Positions 42,938-50,972 of a stretch of 64,000 nt of DNA are shown here, piece by piece. Made by a program: the position numbers and the translations under genes. The DNA lies in assembly GCA_022826565.1 (NCBI GenBank), contig JAJDUP010000005.1, forward strand, positions 160,291-224,290, given 5' to 3'. The stretch is from Gemmatimonadota bacterium (lineage in GTDB: Bacteria; Gemmatimonadota; Gemmatimonadetes; Longimicrobiales; Gaopeijiaceae). Position 1 is the stretch's first letter. The number at the start of each line of letters is the position of its first letter. The notes beneath the pieces were generated by a model. That model saw nothing but the letters and a program-made list of their open reading frames with translations. It searched no databases and was not told the DNA's origin.

Positions 42938-45337
42938 ATGGCTGAGAACGTAATCGGCACCGACATCTCCCCACCGGATCTTCGGGCGAAGATCACGGGC
43001 CTGGCGCGTTACGCCGAAGACTTCCGCGCCGAGGGCATGGTATTCGCGAAGCTCCTGCTGAGCCCCATGCCGCACGCGCGGGTCCGCAGCGTGGACACGA
43101 GCCGGGCCGAGGCGATGGAGGGGGTGCTGGGGATTCTGAGGGCGTCGGAGCTGCCCCTGCAGGAAGAGGGGATCGGAGAGGCCGCGCTCACGGACGAACC
43201 CAAGTACGAGGGTGAGCCGATCCTCGCGGTGGCGGCCGTGGACGAGACGACCGCCGCAGCCGCGGTGGAGGCGATCCGGGTCGACTTCGAGCAGCTGCCC
43301 TTCGTGCTGGACCCGCTCGAGAGCCTGCGCGGGGGCGGACCCGACGCGCGCCTGGACGGCAACGTCGGCGGCCGGGGCGAGGCGCTCACCTTGAAATGGC
43401 CGGACTCGGTCTTCGACGAGGCCGGACCGGACCGCCTCCCGATGGGCGAGCCCGCGGCCGAGTGGACCATCGGCGACGTGGACGCGGCCTTCGGCGAAGC
43501 GGCGGTCATCGTCGAGGAGACGATCGTCCACCAGTCGGTCACGCACCACCCCATGGAGCCCCGCTCCTGCATGGCGTACTGGCAGAACGGAAAGCTCTTC
43601 CTGCACGGCTCGACGCAGAGTACGGAACGGACCCGGGGCAGCGTCGCGCGCATGGCCGGGGTTGAGGCGGACGATGTCGTATTCATCGGCGAGTACTGCG
43701 GCGGCGGCTTCGGCAGCAAGATCTCAGGGGTGCCGTCCATGGCGGTCCCCGCGGTGCTGTCCCGCAAGATCGGCCGCCCGGTCATGCTCCGCATCACCCG
43801 CTACGAGGAGAACTACATCGGCCGCGCCCGCGCCGGTTTCCAGGGCTGGGCGAAGATCGGCTTCCGCGCCGACGGCCGCATGACCGCGCTCGACCTCTAC
43901 CTGGTGCAGGACGGTGGGCCGTACGGACGCGCCGGCGACTTCAGCACCGCCGGCACGGTCGCCACGGCGATCTACCAGCCCGAGAACATGCGCTTCCAGG
44001 GCGTGCCCGTGTACACCAACACGCCGCCGCGATCCGCACAGCGGGCGCCGGGCGGGGCGCAGATCGTCGCCATGCTCGAGCCGCTGGTCGACAAGGCGGC
44101 CAGAGAACTCGGCGTCGACCGCCTCGAGATCCGCAAGATCAACGCGCCGGGCCACGACGGCTGGCTCGGGCCGAACCAGGGACCCTTCACCAGCGCTTAC
44201 GTGCGCGAGGCGCTGGACCTGGGCGGCGAACTCTTCGGCTGGGAAGAGAAGAGGCAGCTTTCCGGCCAGCGAAACGGGACCAAGGTGACCGGGGTCGGCA
44301 TGGGCCTCAGCCCGTTTACCGCGGGCAGCGCCGGCCGCGACGGCCTGCTGGTCATCCGGCCCGACGGCAAGCTCCATGTGCACCAGGGGATCGGGAACCT
44401 GGGCACGCACTCGATCTCCGATACGGCGCGCCCCGCGGCCGACGTGCTCGACCTTTCGTGGGACGATGTCGTCATCGTCTGGGGCGACACCAGCAAGCAC
44501 CTGCCCTTCAGCACGGTGCAGGCGGGGAGCCAGACCACGCACGCCCACACCCGCGCAAACCACGCGGCGGCGACGGCCATGGTCGGCCTGCTGCAGGAGC
44601 TGGCGGCAGGCGAGTTGGGCGGATCACCCAGCGACTACCGGGTCTCCGAAGGACGGGTCTTCCGCGCCGGCAACCGTGCGGCGGGCCTCAGCTTCGCGCA
44701 GGCGGCGGAGCGCGCGATGGCGCGGGGCGGCAAGTTCAGCGGCGAGGTCGTGCCCGAAGACCTGAACGACGCCACCAAGGCGGCCGTGGCAGGCCTGGCC
44801 GGACAGGGCCTCATCGCAGCGGCACGGGACAACTACCCGCGCGAGGGCGCCGTCTTCACCTGGGTGGCCACCTTCGCCCAGATCGAACTCGATGTCGAGA
44901 CCGGCGAAGTCGAAATCGTCGACCTGGCCTCGTCCACCGACTGCGGTACGGTCATGCACCCGCGCTCGCTCGCCGGCCAGACCAACGGCGGCGTCTTTCA
45001 GGGGATCGGGATGGCGAAGAGCCAGCGCTGGGTCTTCGACCCGAAGTGGGGAATCCCCTTCACCAAGCGCTTCTACACCGCGCGGCCGCCGGGAATCCTC
45101 GATGTGCCGTTGAGCCCCCGGTTCGCGGCCGTCAACGAGCCGGATCCCCACACCCCGGTCGGAGCCAAGGGTATCGGCGAGCCCCCCGTGGGCGCCGGCG
45201 AAGCGGCCTACGCGTGCGCCGTGGCCGACGCCATGGGCGGACTCTGCCTGTGCAGAACGCCCCTCACCTCCGACATGATCCTCGCCGAACTGGAAGGCCG
45301 GCCCCGTCCCTACGGGTTGCTGGACACCCACGTCTGA
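42938..45337 (+). CDS. PaoC-like molybdopterin-binding large subunit
   Basis: A 799-residue catalytic subunit of the xanthine dehydrogenase family: [33 protein letters not shown], the substrate loop TPPRSAQRAPGGAQ and the catalytic Glu in GAKGIGEPPVGAGEAA. AGGAG precedes the ATG. The subunit would hold molybdopterin (MCD in PaoC) and hydroxylate an aldehyde or N-heterocycle; the exact substrate cannot be told. It lies between the Tat-bearing small subunit and the FAD subunit, matching the set but not the gene order of paoABC. Its large distance from the CoxL-like protein at 33329 argues against a local duplication. Confidence 0.9.
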   Translation: MAENVIGTDISPPDLRAKITGLARYAEDFRAEGMVFAKLLLSPMPHARVRSVDTSRAEAMEGVLGILRASELPLQEEGIGEAALTDEPKYEGEPILAVAAVDETTAAAAVEAIRVDFEQLPFVLDPLESLRGGGPDARLDGNVGGRGEALTLKWPDSVFDEAGPDRLPMGEPAAEWTIGDVDAAFGEAAVIVEETIVHQSVTHHPMEPRSCMAYWQNGKLFLHGSTQSTERTRGSVARMAGVEADDVVFIGEYCGGGFGSKISGVPSMAVPAVLSRKIGRPVMLRITRYEENYIGRARAGFQGWAKIGFRADGRMTALDLYLVQDGGPYGRAGDFSTAGTVATAIYQPENMRFQGVPVYTNTPPRSAQRAPGGAQIVAMLEPLVDKAARELGVDRLEIRKINAPGHDGWLGPNQGPFTSAYVREALDLGGELFGWEEKRQLSGQRNGTKVTGVGMGLSPFTAGSAGRDGLLVIRPDGKLHVHQGIGNLGTHSISDTARPAADVLDLSWDDVVIVWGDTSKHLPFSTVQAGSQTTHAHTRANHAAATAMVGLLQELAAGELGGSPSDYRVSEGRVFRAGNRAAGLSFAQAAERAMARGGKFSGEVVPEDLNDATKAAVAGLAGQGLIAAARDNYPREGAVFTWVATFAQIELDVETGEVEIVDLASSTDCGTVMHPRSLAGQTNGGVFQGIGMAKSQRWVFDPKWGIPFTKRFYTARPPGILDVPLSPRFAAVNEPDPHTPVGAKGIGEPPVGAGEAAYACAVADAMGGLCLCRTPLTSDMILAELEGRPRPYGLLDTHV

Positions 45338-45396
45338 TGAGTGAACACGCACGTCCGACCATGAACACACACGTCTGACCGACAAGGAGAACCAAA

Positions 45397-46398
45397 GTGG
45401 CTGTCATACGTGACATGATCCCGCCGTTCGAACTCTTTCAACCGGCGGGCGTAGACGACGCGGTCCGGCTCATGGACCAGTACGGCGACCAGGGCTGGGT
45501 GCTCGCGGGAGGACTCGACACCTTCGACTGGTTCAAGGACCGGATCAAGCGCCCCGCGGCGGTGATCGACCTCGCCGCCGTGGACGAGATCCGCGGCATC
45601 ACGGACGGGGCATCCGGCGGAATCGACATCGGGGCCATGACGAGCCTCACCGACATCGCCGAGCACGGCGGCGTGCAGAGCGCCTACCCGCTCCTCGCTG
45701 AGGCCGCGGGGCTGGTGGCCACGCCGCAGATCCGCAACCAGGGCACCCTCGGCGGCAACATCGTGCAGGATACCCGCTGCTGGTACTACCGGAGCGGGTG
45801 GCCCTGCTACCGCGCGGGAGGGAACATCTGTTACGCCTCCACCCGGCGCGCCATGAACCGCGAACACTGCATTGTGGGCGCCGACCGCTGCGTCGCGGTC
45901 AACCCCTCGGACACGGCGCCCGCCCTCGTTGCACTCGACGCCGAGATGGTGGTCGTCAGCACCTCCGGCGAGCGCACCTTCGCGGCCACCGACTTCTTCA
46001 TCGGCCCCGACATCGACATCGAGCGCATGACCGTGCTCGAACCCGGCGACCTCCTCACCCGCATCGTGCTGCCGGCCCCGTGGGAGGGCGCGCGGTGGTA
46101 CTTCGAGAAGATCCGCGACCGCAAGTCCTGGGACTTCTCGCTGGTGAGCGTCGCGTCGATGCTGCAGGTACAGGGCGGCGTCATCCAGGACGCACGGATC
46201 GTCGTCAACAGCATCGCGCCGTACCCGGTGCGGATGGGCGCGGTCGAAGCGGCAATCCGCGGACGCGAGCCCAGCGACGAGACGGGACAGATGGCCGGGG
46301 AGATCGCGGTCGAAGGTGCGCGCGCGCTCCGGCACAACGACTACAAGATCGCCCTCACGCGGAACCTGGTGAAGCGGTCGATTCGGGACGCCGCCTGA
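45397..46398 (+). CDS. PaoB-like FAD subunit with 4Fe-4S loop
   Basis: A 333-residue medium subunit starting with GTG after AAGGAGAACCAAA. The FAD motifs are VLAGGLDTFDWF and RNQGTLGGNI. A cysteine-rich insertion follows the second FAD motif: QDTRCWYYRSGWPCYRAGGNICYA, then EHC. The same insertion binds a [4Fe-4S] cluster in PaoB (YagS) and 4-hydroxybenzoyl-CoA reductase. This separates it from the CoxM-like subunit at 32519, which has none. The extra cluster would lengthen the electron path towards the surface, which fits the cytochrome b gene directly downstream. Confidence 0.9.
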   Translation: MAVIRDMIPPFELFQPAGVDDAVRLMDQYGDQGWVLAGGLDTFDWFKDRIKRPAAVIDLAAVDEIRGITDGASGGIDIGAMTSLTDIAEHGGVQSAYPLLAEAAGLVATPQIRNQGTLGGNIVQDTRCWYYRSGWPCYRAGGNICYASTRRAMNREHCIVGADRCVAVNPSDTAPALVALDAEMVVVSTSGERTFAATDFFIGPDIDIERMTVLEPGDLLTRIVLPAPWEGARWYFEKIRDRKSWDFSLVSVASMLQVQGGVIQDARIVVNSIAPYPVRMGAVEAAIRGREPSDETGQMAGEIAVEGARALRHNDYKIALTRNLVKRSIRDAA

Positions 46399-46465
46399 TA
46401 CCGCGCAACCGGGAGTCCACGGGCTCCCGGGTTTGCCTATCGGCCATCCAACGGAGAGACAGACC

Positions 46466-47302
46466 ATGGAATTCCTTCGGCGCGCACTGAATCCCTGGGG
46501 CGAAAACGTCCCCATCGGCGTCTCGTGGGATCTGATCTGGGCGGCGGTGATCATCGGCGCCGCGTTCGTGGTGGGCCACGCCCTGCTGGTACCCAAGAAG
46601 GTGGACACCGGCGAGGTCGACGAGGACGAGGCGCGCGGACTGCCCGCGAAGCTGCTGCGCCACACGACCGGCGCGCGCGGATTCCACTGGTCGATGAGCG
46701 TGACCATGTTCGCGCTGCTGATCACGGCCTTCTTCCCCGTCATCGGGATCCGGTTCCCGTGGGTGACGATTCACTGGATCGCGGGCGTCCTGCTGATCCT
46801 GACGGTCATCTACCACATCTACCACGTCTTCGCGAAGCAGGACTTCTGGACGATGTGGATCGACCGCCGCGACGTCGAAGAGGGCAAGCTCGGCCTGAAG
46901 GCGGCGATGGGCAAAGCGGACGCCGAGCGCCCGCGATCCGGCAAGTATCCGGTCGACCAGAAGATGTTCCACCACGTCGCCATGATCGCGACCCTCGGCG
47001 CGGTGGTCACCGGCGTCCTGATGATGTTCCGCGTCGACAACTTCCTGCTGCCGATGAACACCTACATGTTCAGCGACACCGCGTGGGGCTGGATCTACGT
47101 GATCCACGGCGTCTGCGGAATCGGCCTCATCTTCCTCGTCATCGCCCACGTCTACTTCGCGATCCGTCCCGAGAAGCGCTGGATGACCTGGTCGATGATC
47201 AACGGCTGGATCGACCGCGAGCGCTACCTCCAGAACCACGACCCGGCGCGCTGGACGGTGGCCGAAGCAGCGTCCGCGGCGGCCGAGGCGGAGGGTGATT
47301 AG
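46466..47302 (+). CDS. Membrane cytochrome b (formate dehydrogenase gamma/b561-like)
   Basis: A 278-residue integral membrane protein with about five helices. Candidate heme-b His residues occur in ARGFHWSMSVTMF, IHWIAGVLLILTVIYHIYHVF, KMFHHVAMIATLGAVVTG and YVIHGVCGIGLIFLVIAHVYF, a pattern of di-heme cytochrome b subunits that pass electrons to quinone. The ATG at 46466 follows CGGAGAGA. It lies 67 bases after the FAD subunit of the Tat-type Mo hydroxylase in the same direction. Periplasmic PaoABC in E. coli has no such membrane partner, so this could be a membrane-tethered version. Linkage is inference from gene order. Confidence 0.85.
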   Translation: MEFLRRALNPWGENVPIGVSWDLIWAAVIIGAAFVVGHALLVPKKVDTGEVDEDEARGLPAKLLRHTTGARGFHWSMSVTMFALLITAFFPVIGIRFPWVTIHWIAGVLLILTVIYHIYHVFAKQDFWTMWIDRRDVEEGKLGLKAAMGKADAERPRSGKYPVDQKMFHHVAMIATLGAVVTGVLMMFRVDNFLLPMNTYMFSDTAWGWIYVIHGVCGIGLIFLVIAHVYFAIRPEKRWMTWSMINGWIDRERYLQNHDPARWTVAEAASAAAEAEGD

Positions 47303-47368
47303 GGGGGTGGGAAAGCAGAGCGACGGTTTCCCCCCGGCGACCGATTCCTTCAGCGAGGTGCCCTGCCT

Positions 47369-47746
47369 GTGAGCCGCGACGAGTTGAAGGGCCGCATCGA
47401 CGCCATCGAGGAGGGCTACGAGTTCTTCCTTGCCTACGCGGCCCAGGGGCTGGTCGACGACGCGGCCAGCAAGGCCGGCACCCAGGTCCGCGACTTTCTC
47501 AGCGGCTTCGCCGGAGCGCTGGACGGTCTCGATGAGGCGTTCCGCGCGCATCTCCCTGCCGGCGATGCGACCGACGGCGCCCTGGCTGTCCTTGGGCGTG
47601 ACGCCGAGGCTTCCCTGGCGCTGGTCAACCTTGTGGCCGCACAACCCGCGGTCTCGTCCCAGTTGATCGACAACCTCAACGCGTCGATCCACGTGCGGGC
47701 GCTGCTCACCGACGTGTTCGTGCTGGGGGAGTTGGTAGGGGTTTAG
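47369..47746 (+). CDS. Small helical protein of unknown function in the Mo hydroxylase operon
   Basis: A 125-residue protein starting with GTG: ELKGRIDAIEEGYEFFLAYAAQGLVDDAASKAGTQVRDFLSGFAGALDGLDEAFRAHL and a second helical stretch ending SIHVRALLTDVFVLGELVGV. It is acidic, has no Cys and only two His, and appears all alpha-helical. I do not recognise the family. It follows the cytochrome b gene by 66 bases in the same direction, so it could be an assembly factor, chaperone or accessory subunit of that complex. Confidence 0.65.
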   Translation: MSRDELKGRIDAIEEGYEFFLAYAAQGLVDDAASKAGTQVRDFLSGFAGALDGLDEAFRAHLPAGDATDGALAVLGRDAEASLALVNLVAAQPAVSSQLIDNLNASIHVRALLTDVFVLGELVGV

Positions 47747-47777
47747 CGGCCCTGGGCGCCGCCAGGGAGGCGATAGG

Positions 47778-48698
47778 ATGGATCGCGTCGAGTTCCTTGA
47801 CCGGATCGGTGGGATCAAGATCTGGAAGAAGGGAAACAGGCGAGCCCCTCACAAACCGTTGTTGCTACTGCTGGCACTCGGTCGCGTGTATGGCGACAAA
47901 GATCGCCTGGGCTCCTACGGGGGAGACATCGAGGACCGGTTGAGGCGGCTCCTGAGTCGATTCGGTCCACCTCGCAAAGGACATCACCCGGAGGAGCCCT
48001 TCACCCGGTTGCCCTCCGATGGACTCTGGGAGATCCCCGGGTATGAGCAGATCCCGAAGTCCGTCGCAGGCAGGCCACGGCTCGTGGCGCTACGCGAATC
48101 CAAGGGCGGCTTCCCCGAGGGTCTCTACGATCTGTTGCGGTCGGACCAAACGCTGGCGATCGAAGCCGCGCAGGAGATTCTGGACGGCCACTTTCCGAGG
48201 TCTCTGCACGCGGACATTCGCGATGCGGTGGGGATTCCGGAGTACCTGCACCGGCGGTCGGAACCTGTGAAGCAGGTGGTGAGGGAACCGAGGGATCCCA
48301 GGTTCCGCCACAGGGTACTGCGTGCCTACGAGCGGCGCTGTGCGGTGTGCGATTTCGACGTGCGAATCGAAGATCAACTGTTGGGACTGGAGGCTGCGCA
48401 CATCATGTGGCATGCCGCAGGTGGGCCCGACACCGTGAAAAACGGCCTGGCCATGTGCTCCTTCCATCACAAGGCGCTCGACGTTGGCGCGCTTGGCCTC
48501 GAGTGCGTTGACGAAGAGATCAGGGTGCTGATATCCAGTGAGGTCAGCGGCCGGAGTGCCGGAATCCGGCAGTTGCTCGACTATCGGGGAGCGCAACTTC
48601 GAATCCCGCGGAACCGGCGGGACGAGCCGGACTGCGGTTTTGTCGAGTGGCACCGTCGGGAGGTATTCCGCGAACCTGCCCTCGACGCCATCAGCTGA
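47778..48698 (+). CDS. Phosphorothioate-type HNH restriction endonuclease (SBD-HNH)
   Basis: A 306-residue protein of the ScoMcrA/SprMcrA type. The N-terminal domain (KKGNRRAPHKPLLLLLALGRVYG, LWEIPGY) matches the sulfur-binding/DUF-type region of these enzymes. The C-terminal HNH nuclease reads YERRCAVCDFDV, LLGLEAAHIMWHAAGGPDTVKNGLAMCSFHHKALDVGALGL, with paired Cys for zinc and the His-Asn-His active site. Related enzymes cut DNA carrying phosphorothioate or other base modifications, i.e. type IV restriction. No dnd/ssp modification genes are in this window, which fits an enzyme aimed at modified incoming DNA. Confidence 0.85.
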   Translation: MDRVEFLDRIGGIKIWKKGNRRAPHKPLLLLLALGRVYGDKDRLGSYGGDIEDRLRRLLSRFGPPRKGHHPEEPFTRLPSDGLWEIPGYEQIPKSVAGRPRLVALRESKGGFPEGLYDLLRSDQTLAIEAAQEILDGHFPRSLHADIRDAVGIPEYLHRRSEPVKQVVREPRDPRFRHRVLRAYERRCAVCDFDVRIEDQLLGLEAAHIMWHAAGGPDTVKNGLAMCSFHHKALDVGALGLECVDEEIRVLISSEVSGRSAGIRQLLDYRGAQLRIPRNRRDEPDCGFVEWHRREVFREPALDAIS

Positions 48699-48764
48699 TC
48701 CAGAGAATGTGCCAAACCCAGGGGACAATCTTGATTCAATCAAAGTACGGCCATATCTTGAACT

Positions 48765-49052
48765 ATGGCCATAACAACCATCAAATCCACCTACTCCCTC
48801 GACGTGGACTCCGTCCGCACGCTCGAAGCGCTCGCGAGCCGCTGGGACGTTTCCAAGTCGGAGGTCATCCGTCGTTCGCTCCGAATCGCGCTGGTGGCGG
48901 GTGACGACACGGGTGGCAGCGTCGCCCTCGAGGCGCTCACCCGTCTTCAGGACACGGTGCGCGAGCGGGGCGTGGACCTCGGGCAGTGGGAGCGAGATCT
49001 CAGGGCCGAGCGCGCCGTGGCGGGACGTCGGCTCTGGTTTGGATCCGAATGA
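48765..49052 (+). CDS. Ribbon-helix-helix antitoxin
   Basis: A 95-residue protein with a ribbon-helix-helix fold: TIKSTYSLDVDSVRTLEALASRWDVSKSEVIRRSLRIAL, followed by a longer tail (LEALTRLQDTVRERGVDLGQWERDLRAERAVAGRRLWFG) suited to wrapping a toxin. Its stop overlaps the start of the PIN-domain gene (ATGA), the normal vapBC arrangement. It probably represses its own promoter in the AT-rich stretch at 48720-48764. Confidence 0.88.
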   Translation: MAITTIKSTYSLDVDSVRTLEALASRWDVSKSEVIRRSLRIALVAGDDTGGSVALEALTRLQDTVRERGVDLGQWERDLRAERAVAGRRLWFGSE

Positions 49053-49423
49053 TCCACCTCGACACGAGCTTCCTGATCCGGGCCCTGATGCGCGGCACAC
49101 CGGAGGATCAGGCGCTTCGCCGATGGATCGCCAATGGTGAGTCCCTCGCGGTGTGCTCGATTGGCTGGGCGGAGTTTCAGTGCGGGCCGCTGACGTCGTC
49201 GGAGCTGGCCGTGGCGGGCGCGATCATCGGCCGGCACCGGGATTTCACGAAGGACGACGCGGAGTCGGCTGCCCGGCTCTTCAACGAATCTGGGCGCCGC
49301 CGCGGATCCCTCATCGATTGCATGATCGCGGCCGCGGCACAGGCGGACGGGGCCCCGGTCGCCACCGCAAACACGGCCGACTTCCTGCGCCTGAGTGAAC
49401 TGGGTGTGACGACAACGCGCTGA
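49049..49423 (+). CDS. vapC: PIN domain ribonuclease toxin (VapC-like)
   Basis: A 124-residue PIN-domain protein: IHLDTSFLIRAL (first Asp), SIGWAEFQCG (Glu), RGSLIDCMIAAAAQ (Asp) and VATANTADFLRL (Asn/Asp), giving the acidic metal-binding cluster of VapC RNases. I use the ATG at 49049, which overlaps the antitoxin stop; a longer frame upstream is out of register with the domain. It likely cleaves tRNA or rRNA when released from the RHH antitoxin. Confidence 0.9.
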   Translation: MIHLDTSFLIRALMRGTPEDQALRRWIANGESLAVCSIGWAEFQCGPLTSSELAVAGAIIGRHRDFTKDDAESAARLFNESGRRRGSLIDCMIAAAAQADGAPVATANTADFLRLSELGVTTTR

Positions 49424-49470
49424 ACGTCGTGACGCCGCCCTAAACGGGTTGCGCGGGGCGGGCCGAACCC

Positions 49471-49941
49471 CTACCCGATCGACAGCACCTCGATCCGGAA
49501 GATCATGATCGCGTTGGGCGGCACGGGTCCGCTCCCCTGGCTTCCATAGCCCAGCGCCGGCGGGATGATGATCCGGCGGATCCCGCCCACCTTCATCCCC
49601 GTCACGCCCTCGTCGAAGCCGGCCACGACCCGGCGCGCGCCCAGAATGAAGCTGAACGCGCCACTGTCGAACTGGGTGCCGTCGGTCAGCCAGCCGGCAT
49701 AGGCGACCTCGACCTCCTGTCCGGCGGCGGCCGGCTCGCCCGAGCCCTCCGCGATGTCCTCGTAGTAGAGGCCGGACGACGTTCGCGTGAAGTTGGCCAG
49801 ATTGATCCCCAGCGACGGGGCGAACTCGGCCTCCTCGATGGCCTGCGGGCCGGTCATGTCGTCTCCACAAGCCATGAATACGGCAGCAATGACTACCAAC
49901 CTCGCCACCATGCCTGCTGTCCGGCTGCTCACCGCCTTCAT
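49471..49941 (-). CDS. FKBP-type peptidyl-prolyl isomerase lipoprotein
   Basis: A 156-residue exported protein. The lipoprotein signal is ARLVVIAAVFMACGDD (lipobox FMAC). The FKBP domain reads SGLYYEDIAEGSGEPAAAGQEVEVAYAGWLTDGTQFDSG, then VVAGFDEGVTGMKVGGIRRIIIPPALGYG and PPNAIMIFRIEVLSI. It should assist folding of exported proteins at the outer or inner membrane. The ATG has GGAG at good spacing and overlaps the desaturase stop (ATGA). Confidence 0.92.
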   Translation of the reverse strand: MKAVSSRTAGMVARLVVIAAVFMACGDDMTGPQAIEEAEFAPSLGINLANFTRTSSGLYYEDIAEGSGEPAAAGQEVEVAYAGWLTDGTQFDSGAFSFILGARRVVAGFDEGVTGMKVGGIRRIIIPPALGYGSQGSGPVPPNAIMIFRIEVLSIG

Positions 49942-50963
49942 GGACTTGCTCCGGCCGCCCTCAGCCGCCGGTACTGGCGGAACGAAATCAGCTTCCGCCC
50001 GCCCTCGTCCCAGAGCGCCAGGGGGATCGTCTTGAGGCCGTCCCACAGCGACATCGTCGGCGCCTGCCACAGCTCCGGGTTCTCGTCGTGGCAGCGCTGG
50101 AGCCGGTAGTTGGGGATGCGCGCGCTCAGATGGTGCACGTGGTGCAGGCCGATGTTCGCGGTGAACCACTGCAGCACCTTCGGCAGGCGCAGGAACGACG
50201 ATCCGAGCAGGCCCGCGTCGTAGTAGTCCCAGTTCTCGTGCCAATGCCAGTACGCGTCCTCGAACTGATGCTGGACGTAGAAGAGCCACACGCCCGTCGC
50301 GCACGCGAAAAGGGTGATCGGGAGCTGGACCATCAGGAATGGGCCGATCCCGATGGTCAGCCAGGCGGCGGTCAGGATCGCGGCCAGGGCCGCGTTCGTC
50401 CACCAGACCGACTGCCACTCGCGCCTCCACGTCCGGGGCGCATCCCACGGGAAACGGTGCTTGACCAGGAAGTGGAACGCCGCGCCAGGGCCGAAGAGGA
50501 CGATCGGGTTGCGGTAGAACCGGTATCCGAGGCGTTGCAGGAAGGACATCGCCTCGTACTCCTTGACGGTCACCGTGACGATGTCGCCGAAGCTGCGCAT
50601 ATCCAGGTCGCCGGAGTGCGCGTGGTGGATCGCGTGCGTCTTTCGCCAGTAGTGGTACGGGGTGAGGTTCAGCACGCCGATCACCGACCCCGCGACGCAT
50701 GCCAGGCGCCGGGACCTGAAGTAGGAACCGTGGCCGCAGTCGTGCTGGAACATGAAGAGGCGCATGACGAGTCCGGCGGTCGGGACGGCCAGCAGCAGAG
50801 TGAGCCAGTAGCCGACGCTCAGGCTCCAGTACATGAGCGTCCACGCCGCAGCGAACAGCACGGCGGTGTACCCCATCTGCCAGGCGCTGCGACGGTCATC
50901 GGGACCGAAGTAGGGTGACAGGACTTTCTTCCAGTGCCTGACCTGCTCGCGATCGAGTTTCAT
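49938..50963 (-). CDS. Membrane fatty acid desaturase
   Basis: A 341-residue membrane di-iron enzyme. The three histidine boxes of acyl-lipid desaturases are present: HDCGH (in MFQHDCGHGSYF), HAIHH (in KTHAIHHAHSGD) and HHVHH (in NIGLHHVHHLSARIPNYRL). Hydrophobic helices flank them (YTAVLFAAAWTLMYWSLSVGYWLTLLLAVPTAGLVM; ALAAILTAAWLTIGIGPFLM). It introduces a double bond into membrane fatty acids, using oxygen and an electron donor. The gene starts 9 bases after the M81 peptidase stop and overlaps the FKBP gene, but a shared function of the three is not evident. Confidence 0.92.
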   Translation of the reverse strand: MKLDREQVRHWKKVLSPYFGPDDRRSAWQMGYTAVLFAAAWTLMYWSLSVGYWLTLLLAVPTAGLVMRLFMFQHDCGHGSYFRSRRLACVAGSVIGVLNLTPYHYWRKTHAIHHAHSGDLDMRSFGDIVTVTVKEYEAMSFLQRLGYRFYRNPIVLFGPGAAFHFLVKHRFPWDAPRTWRREWQSVWWTNAALAAILTAAWLTIGIGPFLMVQLPITLFACATGVWLFYVQHQFEDAYWHWHENWDYYDAGLLGSSFLRLPKVLQWFTANIGLHHVHHLSARIPNYRLQRCHDENPELWQAPTMSLWDGLKTIPLALWDEGGRKLISFRQYRRLRAAGASP

Positions 50964-50972
50964 TCGGCCCGT

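Noticed and set aside
49424..49470. GGGTT...AACCC pair between the PIN toxin and FKBP genes as a terminator
   Set aside because: The stem is only five bases with a long loop and no T-tract; it is likely chance in GC-rich sequence.
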